This document shows positions 47,471 through 64,000 of a stretch of 64,000 bases of DNA, piece after piece; position 1 is the stretch's first letter, and each line of letters starts with the position of its first letter. The stretch is from Typhlomys cinereus (Eukaryota > Chordata > Mammalia > Rodentia > Platacanthomyidae). The DNA lies in assembly GCA_023101885.1 (NCBI GenBank), contig JALPQD010000833.1:62001-126000 (forward strand), in the 5' to 3' direction. The notes below the pieces were generated by a model, which saw only the letters and a list, made by a program, of their open reading frames with translations, had not been told where the DNA came from and did no database searches. A program made the position numbers and the translations under genes.

Positions 47471-49384
47471 TAAACCAAGGTCTCAAGCATAGACAAACAT
47501 TCTACCACCACATAGATTTTGAAAAGAAGAAAATGTTAAAAGCAAACTAATTAGTGCTGTTCAAGAGACAATTAAGGAGAGATAATATGAATTCTGACAA
47601 AAGACCTTACAGGTTATAAGCAAAAAGTTGTGTAGCTAAGAACAGAACATGGAGTAAGACAGACTTTGCAAAAACACAAGTTACATATACATTATATAGT
47701 ATTTTCTTAATCCTAACATGACTGCTTATAAAAGCAGGTTGATAGGCAAGACATATCAATACCATTTCTCTATCACCCCCTAAAATAACTCTTCTAAACA
47801 ACAACTGAGAAACTTTTAAAATTAGTGATGACCTCTAATCATGGCATGTAACATGCTAGCAAGTGGAATTAAAAAAAAAAATAAAAGAATGGAGAACAAG
47901 AGAGGTAGCTTCAGAAACATGCTAGATTAGATGTTACTATAAGAAATGAGATTTCCTAAAGAAAAAAAAATTGAATAACTTCACCTACCCCAGAACGAAC
48001 CCCAACAATAAGAGCGCCAAAATCAGGAAGAAGGAACAAGTTGTCAATGACCATGGCTGACCTATCCCTAATGAAAATCTGACTGATAGGAAAGCGTTTT
48101 TATCTTTTTAATACTGAAATGACATGTGAAAATAAAAAGCCAAATTTTAAAAAAAGGTTTAAGATGATAATAAAAGAAAATAAGATTAAGGAATTTATAA
48201 TTCACTAAGAAAGATAGGAAGAAGAAAGTCACACAGAATTAAAGAAGGAAAAATACTATTTCCTTTTACAATCTTAACTGACAAAGCCATTAAGTGCTCT
48301 TTCAAGTTCTTGTTTATACTTTACTACTTATACTAGGTATAGAATAACACAGCAGAAAAGTTCAGCCCCTCAATAGGAAGTCACCTCTCAGACAATCCTG
48401 TCTGACATGACAAACCCATATCTTAAAGTGTACACGCTTATATTGAAATATCTCTGACACTTCTCATTCTTAATTTAAACAACTGTAAGTCACCTTCACT
48501 ATCATAAATGATTAGAAAACTATCCAAATTAAAGGCAAGAAATACAGTGTGGGTATATATTTTATATCATAAAGAAGTAATGGTTAAAAAAGAAGTGAGA
48601 AAATAGGCTACAAAAACAAAGTCAACTTTAAAAAGGTCTCTCTGGAATCGTTAAATGCAGGGGACACATCCTACATGCTTCAAAAATCCTAAAACATTAG
48701 AGAAAACTACTCAGTGCTCAAAAACAGACTGCATTAAGGTCTGACTATTATCCACTATGATGGACACACGATTTACTTAAGCTGGTTACAACATGTTTTA
48801 TGTATCCCATAAAGTGAGTGAAATGTCTTAAAAGCCAAGTGCATACTTGGCTTAAATCCTAGCTAAAAGCATAGACTGCAATTTCTGACATGGGCAGAGG
48901 CAGAAAGGGGGAGAAGGCAACTTAAAGGAAAATCTTTGGATAATGCACTTGCATGAACAGGTACAGAACAATAGAGAACACTGAAGACCAAGCTTTGACT
49001 ACTGACTCTAATACTTCTGGGACAGGCTTCAAAAATCTTGCAGAGTTTCAATTTCTTTATCTGGAAAAGACTAATACTACCACCACTTACAGGACTACAG
49101 GTACTGTAAAAACATAATTATCCAGAAAAGATAAGAATGAGTGAAGACAAAACCAGATGCTCTTAAACATATCTTGATTTCTTTAAGTGTGACTAATCGG
49201 CAAGCTTAAAGTGAAACAACTTAAAAATGACTGTAATTCTTACTTTCAATCTAGATCCAAAGACTTAATTATATTTATAATGGAAATCTTAAGTATCTGT
49301 AACTTGCAAAATGAAACTACTTTCCTCAACACTATCAGACCTCTTCTTATGTATACAATTTTAAAAGGGTGGGAAAATACTTAC

Positions 49385-49430
49385 CTTGGTTGAAAGTCTT
49401 CATTATCTGTGCTTATCTGAGGACTTATGA
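49385..49430 (-). CDS. THOC2: THOC2 stop-codon exon (46 nt)
   Basis: The first base T completes a His codon begun in the previous exon. HKSSDKHR and TAA (stop at 49403-49405) follow, then 18 untranslated bases up to CCAAG|GTAAGTAT, a strong donor. SSDKHR matches the known C-terminus of mammalian THOC2. The acceptor is AC (49431-49432), not AG, as required by the U12-type intron upstream. The downstream junction is only 18 nt after the stop, below the ~50-55-nt rule, so it should not trigger nonsense-mediated decay. Confidence 0.93.
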
Positions 49431-49990
<560 letters not shown>

Positions 49991-50149
49991 CTATAATGAT
50001 GGAATTAGTTGAGGAAGGAAAAATTGAAGAATTAAAATGAAAATCTCAAAACTCCCTTTCATTACCACTGGCCATAATTTTTCTTTACCAACTTACTCAA
50101 TATAATACCAAGACACATGTAACAGAAGAAAAAAAACTTGGAACACTCT

Positions 50150-51230
50150 TCTCCACCAAAAGTAAACGTTCTTATGTGTCAAAGGACACTATGAGAAAAT
50201 CAAGACAGCCTATGGAGTGGGAGGAAATGTTTGCAAATTATATATAAAAGTCTAATATCCAGAATAGCTAAAGAACTCTTACAACTAATGACAGAAAGAC
50301 AACTCATTTTTAAAAGGGCCAAAGAAGTCAAGTAAACTTCCTCAAAGATATACAGGTACATGGAAAGACATTTGACACTGTTAGTCACTAAGAAAACACA
50401 AATCCAAGACACAGTAAGATACCACTTCATACCTAGTAATATGTTATGATGAAGAAAAAAATAGCCAGTGTCAACAAGGATGTACAAAAATTTGCACTTT
50501 GATATGTTTCTGGTATAAACTGAAAACTTCTAGTGCACTGTGGAAAACAGTTTGGCAATAACTCCAAAATCTAAACATAAAGTCATTCAACTAAGCCAGG
50601 ACCGCTACTCTTGGGTGTATACTCAAGAGAAATGAAGCCAGATATTCAAACGAATACTTCATAGGACCACACAAATATTCATTGCAACACTATTTGCAAC
50701 AGATGAAAAATGGAAAAAATCTAAAAAATAAAATCCAACATCTGACTGGGTGTGGTGGCTTACACCTGTTTCTGAGGACAAGCTGGGCTACAACATAGAC
50801 CTGACGTCAAAATGAAGCAAAACAAACAAAGCAAGACAAACCATAATCCACTGACAAACTAATGTAGTATATTCACAAAATAAAATATCATTTAGAATTT
50901 AAGTAATGACGGACACTACAACATGGAACACTTCAAAATCAAGACATACAAGATCATTTATTATTTTATAATTCTACTTATGTGAAACATCAAAACTCGG
51001 TAAATCAATAGAGACAGAAAGCAAATTAATGGCTGCCAAGGGATAGGGAGGAGACAGTGGGGAGTATATCATGGATATAAGGTTTCCCTTTGAGACAAGA
51101 TGCTTCAGAACCAGACAGATTTGACTGTATGATACTGAAAATATATTCATAGTAATGAGCTACTTTTCAAAAATAATTTTATGTTATATGAATTTTATTT
51201 AAATTAAAAACACTGAAAATGGTTTAGTCT
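50150..51230 (+). mobile_element. Ancient L1 (L1M-like) ORF2 end, with nested B1-like SINE
   Basis: agcctatggagtgggaggaa, tctaatatccagaatagcta and the 'caacactatttgcaacagat' block follow ancestral L1 ORF2. A B1-like piece (gactgggtgtggtggcttac) sits at 50745-50845. The L1 resumes with aacatggaacacttcaaaat. Confidence 0.75.
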
Positions 51231-51869
51231 TTCCTTGGGGTACACAGAATTAAACTGTCTTTTGTTAATTTTTAAAAATTATTTTTATACAAATAATATA
51301 ATGGACTCCAGATCCCCATCACTTGTATAACACAAAAAGTCATATTTTCAACATACACAATAGTGCTTTGAAAACAAAACAATACTATAGTTGTAGTGGC
51401 TTGCCTATTTATAGACTGGGCAGGTATACAGATGTGTCACCTATTAGCATATAAGAGAGTTCACTTTATGCCTATTCTCAAAGTAAATACAAATTTGGAA
51501 CAAATGAGGCTATTAGGAGAAAGTATTAAGATGTTTTAAGTCACCATAAAGGCTGATTGTCAGAAGAATAAATATTACCATAGTTTGATCTCAAGAATAA
51601 AGAAAAAGAAAAACTAAAGATATGTGGATAGAGTAAAAGGAAAATAGGATATAAGAGCAAAATAGAGAAGAAAAGAAGTTCACTAATTCTAACTTCGGAA
51701 ATTTAAGACTGATCTAATTCATATTTCCCGACCAAATAACAGGGCTGTTCCAGATGCTCATTTCCAAATGATTAATATGACACTGATTAGGAATGGGGGG
51801 GGGAGTATAAATTTTCAAGAGTGATTATTTTTTTTTACAGAAAATGCAAATTGTTCCTTTGTGTTCCTA

Positions 51870-52055
<186 letters not shown>

Positions 52056-52119
52056 TCATGAAATCCCCTTTCCAATTCACTTCCATGTTTGCTTCTAAGG
52101 TATTAATAAAACTACCTAC

Positions 52120-52189
52120 TTGTTCCATTTTCTTCTTTCCGCCTCTTGGTTAAGTCCGGTGGCATTTCACGATCATTGTTTGAGTGATC
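52120..52189 (-). CDS. THOC2: THOC2 exon encoding DHSNNDREMPPDLTKRRKEE...
   Basis: 70 nt with acceptor ttctag|GATCAC and donor ACAA|GTAGGT. Encodes 23 residues (DHSNNDREMPPDLTKRRKEE, NGT) plus the first base of Met. TKRRKEE is a basic cluster that could act in nuclear import or RNA contact (inference). Confidence 0.95.
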
Positions 52190-52523
52190 CTAGAACCAAG
52201 AATTGTGAACTACATTGATCAAAGGTTATGATTTTGTTTTAAAGTACTACTCTTATACAAGAAAGACACAGCTAAAAAAAAAAAAACAAAAAAAACAAGA
52301 AAGACACAGCTAACTAGCATTGGAGATATTTGTAGTAGTTTAGTTTCACATACTTGGTAAAAGGGCATGAAAGAAAAGCAGAGCTGGTAGAGATTATAGA
52401 GCTCAAGATCCTTATTACCATAGAAGATGTAAACACACTTTAGAGTAAAAATAACAGTTAAAACTCAAAGCAGACGCTATGGAATAAAGTAGCATTTTTT
52501 AAAAAGTAACAAACACACTACTA

Positions 52524-56694
<4,171 letters not shown>

Positions 56695-56968
56695 GTTATA
56701 TTTTTAAAATATTTTATTTGTGTGTGTGTGTGTGTGTATCAGAGGGCCTGTGTTTCCCTGTGGAGAACAAAGGTTGACTTGGAGAATCATCAAGGATGGC
56801 TTCTACTTCCTTCTTGCTTCACCCTGGGATTTCCCAGGCTCTGCCCATCAGGGCTGGAAGTGCAGGCTACTGCTGTCTGGCGTTTTTTTACGTGGGACCT
56901 GGGATGCAAACTCAGGACCTTCTGCTTGAGTGACAGAGTCTTAATCCCTGAGCCATCTCTCCAGCTCC
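56695..56968 (-). mobile_element. Type A SINE, antisense, 13-bp duplication
   Basis: GT run, reverse type A body and head at the right. The repeat ttctttccagatt lies at 56682-56694 and 56969-56981. On the plus strand it lies within a THOC2 intron; it shares orientation with the gene. Confidence 0.93.
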
Positions 56969-57082
56969 TTCTTTCCAGATTTGAAAGCATTAAAGAAATG
57001 TACATAACACAGCAAGCAAGGAAAAAGTATAAAAATGCTGCCACACCACACACCAAACAATCTCTCTAAATGGACCATTGTC

Positions 57083-57384
57083 TTTTTTTTTTAATTTTTT
57101 TTTATTATTTATTCAATTGTGCGTGTGTGCGTATGTATGTGCGCGCGCGTGTGTGTGAGTGTCTGTGTGTGTAGAACCACGGACGAATTCGGGAACCACC
57201 ATGGATCTCCTCCACCTCCTTCTTGTTTACTCTGCCCCGGGATTCACAGGCTCCGCCCTACCAGGACCAGAAGCGCAGGCTGCCCCCGCTTCTGCCTGGC
57301 ATCTATACGTGGGATCTGGGATCCGAACTCAGGACCTTCCGCCTGCAAGGCAGAGGCTTAACCCCTGAGCTACCTCTCCAGCCC
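57083..57384 (-). mobile_element. Type B SINE, antisense, 11-bp duplication
   Basis: T-rich tail, reverse AATAAA (tttatt), GT-rich stretch, CpG-rich body (ccacggacgaattcgggaac) and head at right. The repeat ggaccattgtc lies at 57072-57082 and 57385-57395. It ends only ~180 bp from the 36-nt THOC2 exon. Confidence 0.95.
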
Positions 57385-57567
57385 GGACCATTGTCAGTTT
57401 TTCCTTTCATTTGTGATAGAAATTTTGAAAGGTAATACTACAGAAACAGTATTTTCTCAAACTTCTCCTAACTAACACATTTACACTAGAGTAGAGACAC
57501 CTACTAAAGAAAAAAAGTTAAGAATTTTCTGATTTGCTTAGGCATGATGATTTTAAAAGACTCAAAC

Positions 57568-57603
57568 CTTTGCTGAAGAGTCCTTGAGTTCGATGAGACT
57601 GTC
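57568..57603 (-). CDS. THOC2: THOC2 36-nt exon encoding DSLIELKDSSAK
   Basis: Twelve codons in phase 0, acceptor ttctacag|GACAGT and donor GCAAAG|GTTTGA. Because it is a multiple of three and phase 0 on both sides, skipping would keep the frame. It joins the STVK end of the upstream exon to LYINHTPP. Confidence 0.93.
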
Positions 57604-58261
57604 CTGTAGAAAATGAATGGAGATGACAGGTGAGCTGGCATAGTTCTCAGAACTCAGAGGAACTTTGGGAAGTATGTCTGTAACCTGGAAATAAACCGGC
57701 TACTTCTTGTGAGGAAAAATTCTGTGAAATCATTGTCAGTATGAATATTAACAAGAAAAAAAATTATGTGATGAAATTATAATGCTAAAAATATAGACTT
57801 GATATTGTAAATAATAATTATCAACTAAAACTTAAAAATATATCAATGCCACATTTTTTTCATATTAAGCTATAAGCAATTAAGTAACTTAAAAAGCAAA
57901 ACATTTTTTCTCCACCAGAAGTTTAAAACAGTGGAGGTCACTGTGGAAGAACAATATTGACTAATACTTCCATAATTTAACTGGAAGGCATCAAATTTTA
58001 CTTACAACTCTAATATACACATTTTTATTTTAACGGAAAAATCAGTGGCGTTATACCATAGAAAAAGAGTCTTTAAACCAGCAATCATTTTATTGTTGAA
58101 AAGTGCCTGTAAGATCAAATCTCATACCTCCCACGAGGAAAAAAAAAAACATTAAAAAAAAAGAAGAAATTAATTACGGAATTCCACCACAGTGTTCTTG
58201 ATGAAGAATTAGTAACTTACAGTTTGAAAAGTTCAACGTACTGCAAATTCAAAGATTCCAT

Positions 58262-58800
58262 GAAATTAGATGGTTTTAGAATTAAAATTAAATATGGAGC
58301 AAGGAATGGCTACCCTGAGTCTTCAAGAAGGCTACACCCACGATTTTGTGCTGCAGTTGAATGCCTGGGATTTCTCTCTGCTGGGTGGTAGGACTGGATC
58401 TGCTCTTATCGTAACGCAAGGTTCAACTTGTTGGGAACTCAATGGGTATAAACAAACCTCGAAGGGAAGATACACAGAAGCTGCATGCTCACTGAATTAC
58501 ACTACAGGAGAACTGATCACCAAGGAGACTTTAAAATGGAACTCCTTTCAAGATTCCTTCTTAGAAGGCACATCGGCATGATGCTCTCATCAAGAGGTTT
58601 GATGAATTCAGAGGTATCTTGTTTATCCTGCATCATTCAAGAAGTCTTCAGGGCTATACATTCTTCAATAGTTATGCCGAAAAATAGCTTCATTCAGGTG
58701 AAAAGATTCCTTTGCTTGTAGCTACCATTGCACTCCAAAAAGGACTGCTTAAAGCAGTGAGGCACTTCTGGGTAAAATTTCTCTTGTGCTTCGAAATGCT
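58262..58800 (+). other. Unidentified gene-like segment antisense in THOC2 intron
   Basis: A 103-codon frame at 58270-58581 (MVLELKLNMEQGMATLSLQE ...) is followed by a second frame with protein-like text (RFDEFRGILFILHHSRSLQG). Composition is higher in GC than the surrounding intron. I cannot name a parent gene; a decayed processed pseudogene is likelier than a functional gene. No poly(A), promoter or splice signal supports it. Confidence 0.3.
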
Positions 58801-59024
58801 ATAAAATTAGTGCTAGGTCCTTGAAGTTCTAACATTTTTATAACAAAAATACTCAATAGGAAAAACATCAGTCCACCAAAACAGAAAAATTCATTTTCTA
58901 ATGCAATATAAAACCTCCAGTGGCTCCAGTGAATACTTGGCACAAGACTTGAAGGAAGTCAGGACACTGGTATTCCAAACAGGTGAGCCTAATACGGATG
59001 CTGCCTTCCTCAGGCTATACTAAC

Positions 59025-59083
59025 CTTTACTGTTGAGGAATGTGATGGAGAAGGATGAGTATCAATTTTGCGACGTTTCTGTT
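59025..59083 (-). CDS. THOC2: THOC2 exon encoding [19 protein letters not shown]
   Basis: 59 nt. AA completes a Glu codon begun upstream (G|AA), then 19 codons. Acceptor ccaaacag|AACAG, donor GTAAAG|GTTAGT. QKRRKID is a basic cluster resembling a nuclear localisation signal (inference); SPSHSS offers possible phosphorylation sites. Confidence 0.95.
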
Positions 59084-59145
59084 CTGTTTGGACAAAAAGA
59101 AAGAGTAAGAATAAAGCATTATTTCCAGTCATTCCAAACACTTTA

Positions 59146-60815
<1,670 letters not shown>

Positions 60816-61257
60816 TATTAATGAAAAATAAAAACAACTATAATCATAAACATATATTCACTGAATGTCTGGACTCCAAATTTCATAAAACGAACACTAA
60901 TGGGCATAAATTGGTCCTGATACAATACGGGGTAGATTCAACATTCCATGGTTATCTAAGACAGGTCATTCGAATTAAAAATTAACAAAGAAGCTATAGA
61001 GTTAAACTATAATAGATCAATTAGACTTAATAAATAAGCTGAATATACAGCAGTCAATGGCATCTTTCCTGAAAGGAACTATTATAATCTAGGCCTCAAC
61101 AAATACAAAGAATCAAAATGTTTTAACCTCACGAGGCCATAATAGACTAAAATAGAAATCAACAGCAAGAGAAATTACAGGAACAATTACTTAAAGACAC
61201 AAATCAATAAATTTAACACAGGATAAAACAGACTCAGAGATAGAAACTTCATAATAA

Positions 61258-61375
61258 GGCTGTTGAAATGGCTTAGCAGGTAAAGGTACTTGGTGCCAAG
61301 CCTGACAAACCAATTCTGATCCCTGCAACCTATGTGGTAGACAAAGCAAAACAACTTCTCCAAATTGTTCACTGT
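61258..61375 (+). mobile_element. B3-like SINE fragment
   Basis: aaggctgttgaaatggctta, gcaggtaaaggtacttggtg and ccaagcctgacaaaccaatt follow the B3 head, truncated at the right. Confidence 0.6.
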
Positions 61376-61515
61376 AATTACTTAAAGACTGAACAATATA
61401 CTCTTGATGATCAGTGGGTCATTAAAGGAATCGAAGAAGAAATTTTGAAATCTTAGAATCAAATGAAAATGAAACAAGAAATTTACCAGAATGTTTGATA
61501 TAACTAAAGTAGTTC

Positions 61516-61942
61516 TGTCATAGTTAGGCACAGGTATCAACTTGACAGTTGAGGGTTTGAGCTCTAGTCACATTTGTAAAGAATTAATGGTTAAGTCCAG
61601 AGCTAACCTGGAGGAGATTGTCTAGCTGATGGGGAAGGCCCAGTCCATGGTGGGTGGGACTAGGCCCTGAGCAGGTGAATGAAATACTGAGAGCTGGTTG
61701 AGGAAGTCGGCATCCTTCTGTTCACTAGACCAGACATGGTGGTCTCGCAAGTAAGGATGGTCCATCTCTCAGCTGCTATGTGGTAATGGTGTGGCCAGTT
61801 CCCTCGGCCCTGGTGTTGGTACGTGCTTTCCCGTCAAGCTGGACTGAGAACTGTAACCAGGAATCGTAAGAGAGAATAAACCCTTTTTCCCTTAAACCAT
61901 TTGATGGTCATTTATCAGCAACCATGCAGGCAAACTGCAACA
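61516..61942 (+). repeat. MaLR 5' LTR
   Basis: 427 bp, TG...CA ends (tgtcatagttaggcacaggt ... caaactgcaaca). AATAAA lies at about 61876. Confidence 0.92.
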
Positions 61943-63153
61943 GAATTTGGTACCAGGTGTGGGGTGTTGCTGATAAATCTGGCTACGTGGCTTTTATGGA
62001 TTCTGAATGGTTTTGTTGAAGAAATTTTGAAATGTTTGAAGCTTTTGAGCTTATGGACTACAAATACCATTCTGCAGAGTTGAATGGGCCATTTGGATAA
62101 TGAAAATGCTGAGACACTTGCAGATTGTTTGGGCCCAGTTTGTGATGAGGGGAACGGGGACTTTGGTGGAGTTGAATTTAGAGATGATGGGCTGGTTTGC
62201 TCGATGGAGGAGAGTTGTGTTGAAGCTCTGGATGAGGAAAAGGCAGGCAGCAGAGTGGCTGCCACCGTTGGAGTTATGAGTATCATTGAAGGAAAACCTA
62301 GTGCTTTGCATTGGGACAGTGGAAGACATGAATACCACCATATGGCGATTCCATGATTTGAAAACCAGGATTCCTTCAGGGGCCGAAAGTCCAAGTTGAA
62401 GCCATTTCTTGCCCTTTGGAAGTTTCAGCTACCTAGAAAGAGGCCTTTCCAGAGTCAGTGTGCTAAAGTTGGTACAGCTGTGGCTCCAGTGGACCAAGCT
62501 ACATTTCAGCCTCACTGTGGACTCTGCTGGAGTCCCTCAGGTGGTACTGGGTTTTTGGAGAGCAGTAAAAGCTTGGCACCAAGTGGCAGGTGTAGAGTTC
62601 CTACAAGGAAAGGTGAAGCTTATAATAGCTACAGAGGTGAATCCAGAGTGTTGGAGATACCAGAACCATGGGATGTATGCTGAGGACAGCTACAAGTGGA
62701 GATTCAGCCTGGTTCAGAGGTACTCTGCTTTTACAACTTTGAGCTGCAAACAGGGACTGGGAATGACTAGAATATTTGAGCCACCGTGACTATGTGATGA
62801 GCAACAGAAGACGGACACTGAACTACAGGATGCAGTAATTGGTTTTCTGGACTTGATTTTAATGTTTTCTTATTGTGTCATGATACTTCTATTTTGATGT
62901 TTTATCTTGTTGAAGTATTTAACATATTTTGATTTGACTTAGTTAAAAGATTTGAGACATTTTTTAAAACTTTCAGTTCCAACATTTTAATAATTGATTT
63001 TTTAATGACTGACATTTTAAAACTGGATTACAGAAATTTTTAGAATAAAATTAAACGTATTTATAAGATAACTTTTAACACGGATGGGGAGAAAGATTGA
63101 AGGTTACAGTTTAAAAGTGCTACATTTTTATGTCAAGTTGACAAAGGGCGGAG
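61943..63153 (+). other. MaLR internal region, non-coding
   Basis: About 1.2 kb. Short frames exist (for example 62084-62356 and 62409-62789) but none resembles retroviral enzymes; a gag-derived origin is possible and unproven. Confidence 0.6.
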
Positions 63154-63594
63154 TGTCATAGTTAGGCAGAGGTGTCAACTTGACAGTTGAGGGTTTGAGC
63201 TCTGGGAACATTTGTAGAGAATTAATGGTTGAGTTAAGCCCAGAGCTAAGCCCAGAGCAAGCCTGGAGATTATCTAGCTGATGGGGAAGGCCCAGTCCAT
63301 GGTGGGTGGGACTAGGTCCTGAACAGGTGAATAAAATACTGAGAGCTGGTTGAGGAAGTCGGCATCCTTTTGTTCACTAGACCAGACATGGTGGTCTGGC
63401 AAGTAAGGATGGTCCATCTCTCAGCTGCTATGTGGTGATGGTGTGGCCAGTTCCCTCGGCCCTGGTGTTGGTGCGTGCTCTTCCGTCAAGCTGGACTGAG
63501 AACTGTAACCAGGAATCGTAAGAGAGAATAAACCCTTGTTCCCTTAAGCTGTTTTATGGTCATTTATCACCAACCATATAGACAAACTGCAACA
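63154..63594 (+). repeat. MaLR 3' LTR
   Basis: 441 bp. Close to the 5' LTR over its whole length; the main difference is a short local duplication around 63234-63262 (agcccagagctaagcccaga). It ends caaactgcaaca. Confidence 0.92.
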
Positions 63595-64000
63595 AGTTCT
63601 AACAGGAAAGTTTATAGTATAAGTGACGACATTAAAAACTCAAAGATCTTAAGTAACCTAATGATGGAAATTAAGATCTTAGAAAAAAAGAACAAATCAA
63701 ATCCCAAAGCAGTACACAGCTTTGAAAAATTCAATAAAATACAGATAAATATCTAGCCAAACAACCCAAAATGCAGAAAAGACACAAGGTAATAAAATTT
63801 GAGAAGAAAAAGTATAAGTTACTATAGGTCCCAATGAAATCTAGAGGATCATTACTGAATATTGTTATATTCTATGGAACTCAAAAATGTGAATTTAATC
63901 TACCAAAATTAAATCAAAGGAATATAAATATTAACATATTCATAACAAACAATGAGACTGAAACTGTTGAATCAAAGTGTTACAGCAAATGCCCAGGAAA

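Larger units (their letters stand above)
61516..63594 (+). mobile_element. Complete MaLR element (LTR-internal-LTR) with 5-bp duplication
   Basis: Two similar LTRs bound a 1.2-kb internal region. Just after the 5' LTR, tggtaccaggtgtgggg (from 61948) is the Leu-tRNA-type primer-binding site known from MaLR elements. Just before the 3' LTR is the purine tract aaagggcggag (63143-63153). The duplication agttc is perfect at 61511-61515 and 63595-63599. The internal region shows no protease, reverse transcriptase or integrase, as is usual for these non-autonomous ERVL relatives. It inserted in an old L1 and lies antisense to THOC2. Confidence 0.92.
60820..64000 (+). mobile_element. Ancient L1 ORF2 remnant hosting two later insertions
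   Basis: 60820-61257 follows the endonuclease half of ORF2 (ggtagattcaacattcc, agacttaataaataagctga, aggccataatagactaaaat). 61376-61515 and 63600-64000 continue the next part (ggaaagtttatagtataagt; gaacaaatcaaatcccaaag). A SINE (61258-61375) and a MaLR (61516-63594) split it. Frames are destroyed. It lies antisense in THOC2. Confidence 0.75.

Noticed and set aside
57119..57435. Frames over the type B SINE (e.g. 57119-57361) as small proteins
   Set aside because: The same peptide text recurs at every type B SINE and has no host gene context.
62084..62789. Frames in the MaLR internal region as possible retroviral genes
   Set aside because: No protease, reverse transcriptase, integrase or nucleocapsid motifs are visible.

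Overview
This is a mammalian genomic window. The SINE and LTR content (B1, B3/B4-like and two B2-superfamily tRNA-derived SINE types, MT/ORR1-like MaLR LTRs, many L1 copies, long CA, CT, GAAA and TTCC microsatellites) points to a myomorph rodent. The tRNA-SINE bodies are unlike those I know from mouse or rat, so a non-murine lineage is likely; the species cannot be fixed from sequence alone.

The only host protein-coding gene I recognise is the 3' end of THOC2 (THO complex subunit 2) on the minus strand, about 41510-59680 and continuing leftward in transcript terms from beyond base 64000. Eight coding exons give roughly the last 330 residues, the lysine/glutamate-rich disordered tail ending in SSDKHR. 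All junctions keep frame. The last coding intron (49431-49913) is a U12-type AT-AC intron with a near-consensus branch site. The stop codon lies in a 46-nt exon whose donor is 18 nt downstream, and a 7.1-kb intron then leads to a wholly untranslated last exon (42272 down to about 41510). In other mammals THOC2 lies on the X between GRIA3 and XIAP; no GRIA3 exon was seen here.

Bases 1-41500 lie downstream of THOC2 and are gene-poor. They are dominated by retrotransposons: a full-length L1 on the minus strand (2317-8477) with an open ORF1, an ORF2 broken by two stops and a frameshift, and an 11-bp target-site duplication; several 5'-truncated L1s with clear duplications (15431-17968, 23239-23828, 36634-37725); an inverted L1 (25135-26705); older L1/Lx-like remnants; solo MaLR LTRs at 28495-28847 and 34291-34714; and many SINEs, some nested.

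The THOC2 introns carry a processed FER kinase pseudogene (43750-44430), old L1 pieces, SINEs with clean duplications including one tRNA-head-only copy (44657-44750), and, in an old L1, a complete MaLR element (61516-63594) with two similar LTRs, a primer-binding site, a polypurine tract and a perfect 5-bp duplication. I found no RNA genes, CRISPR arrays or prokaryotic features. No new system is evident; the most interesting items are the THOC2 terminal splicing architecture and the well-preserved insertion structures.
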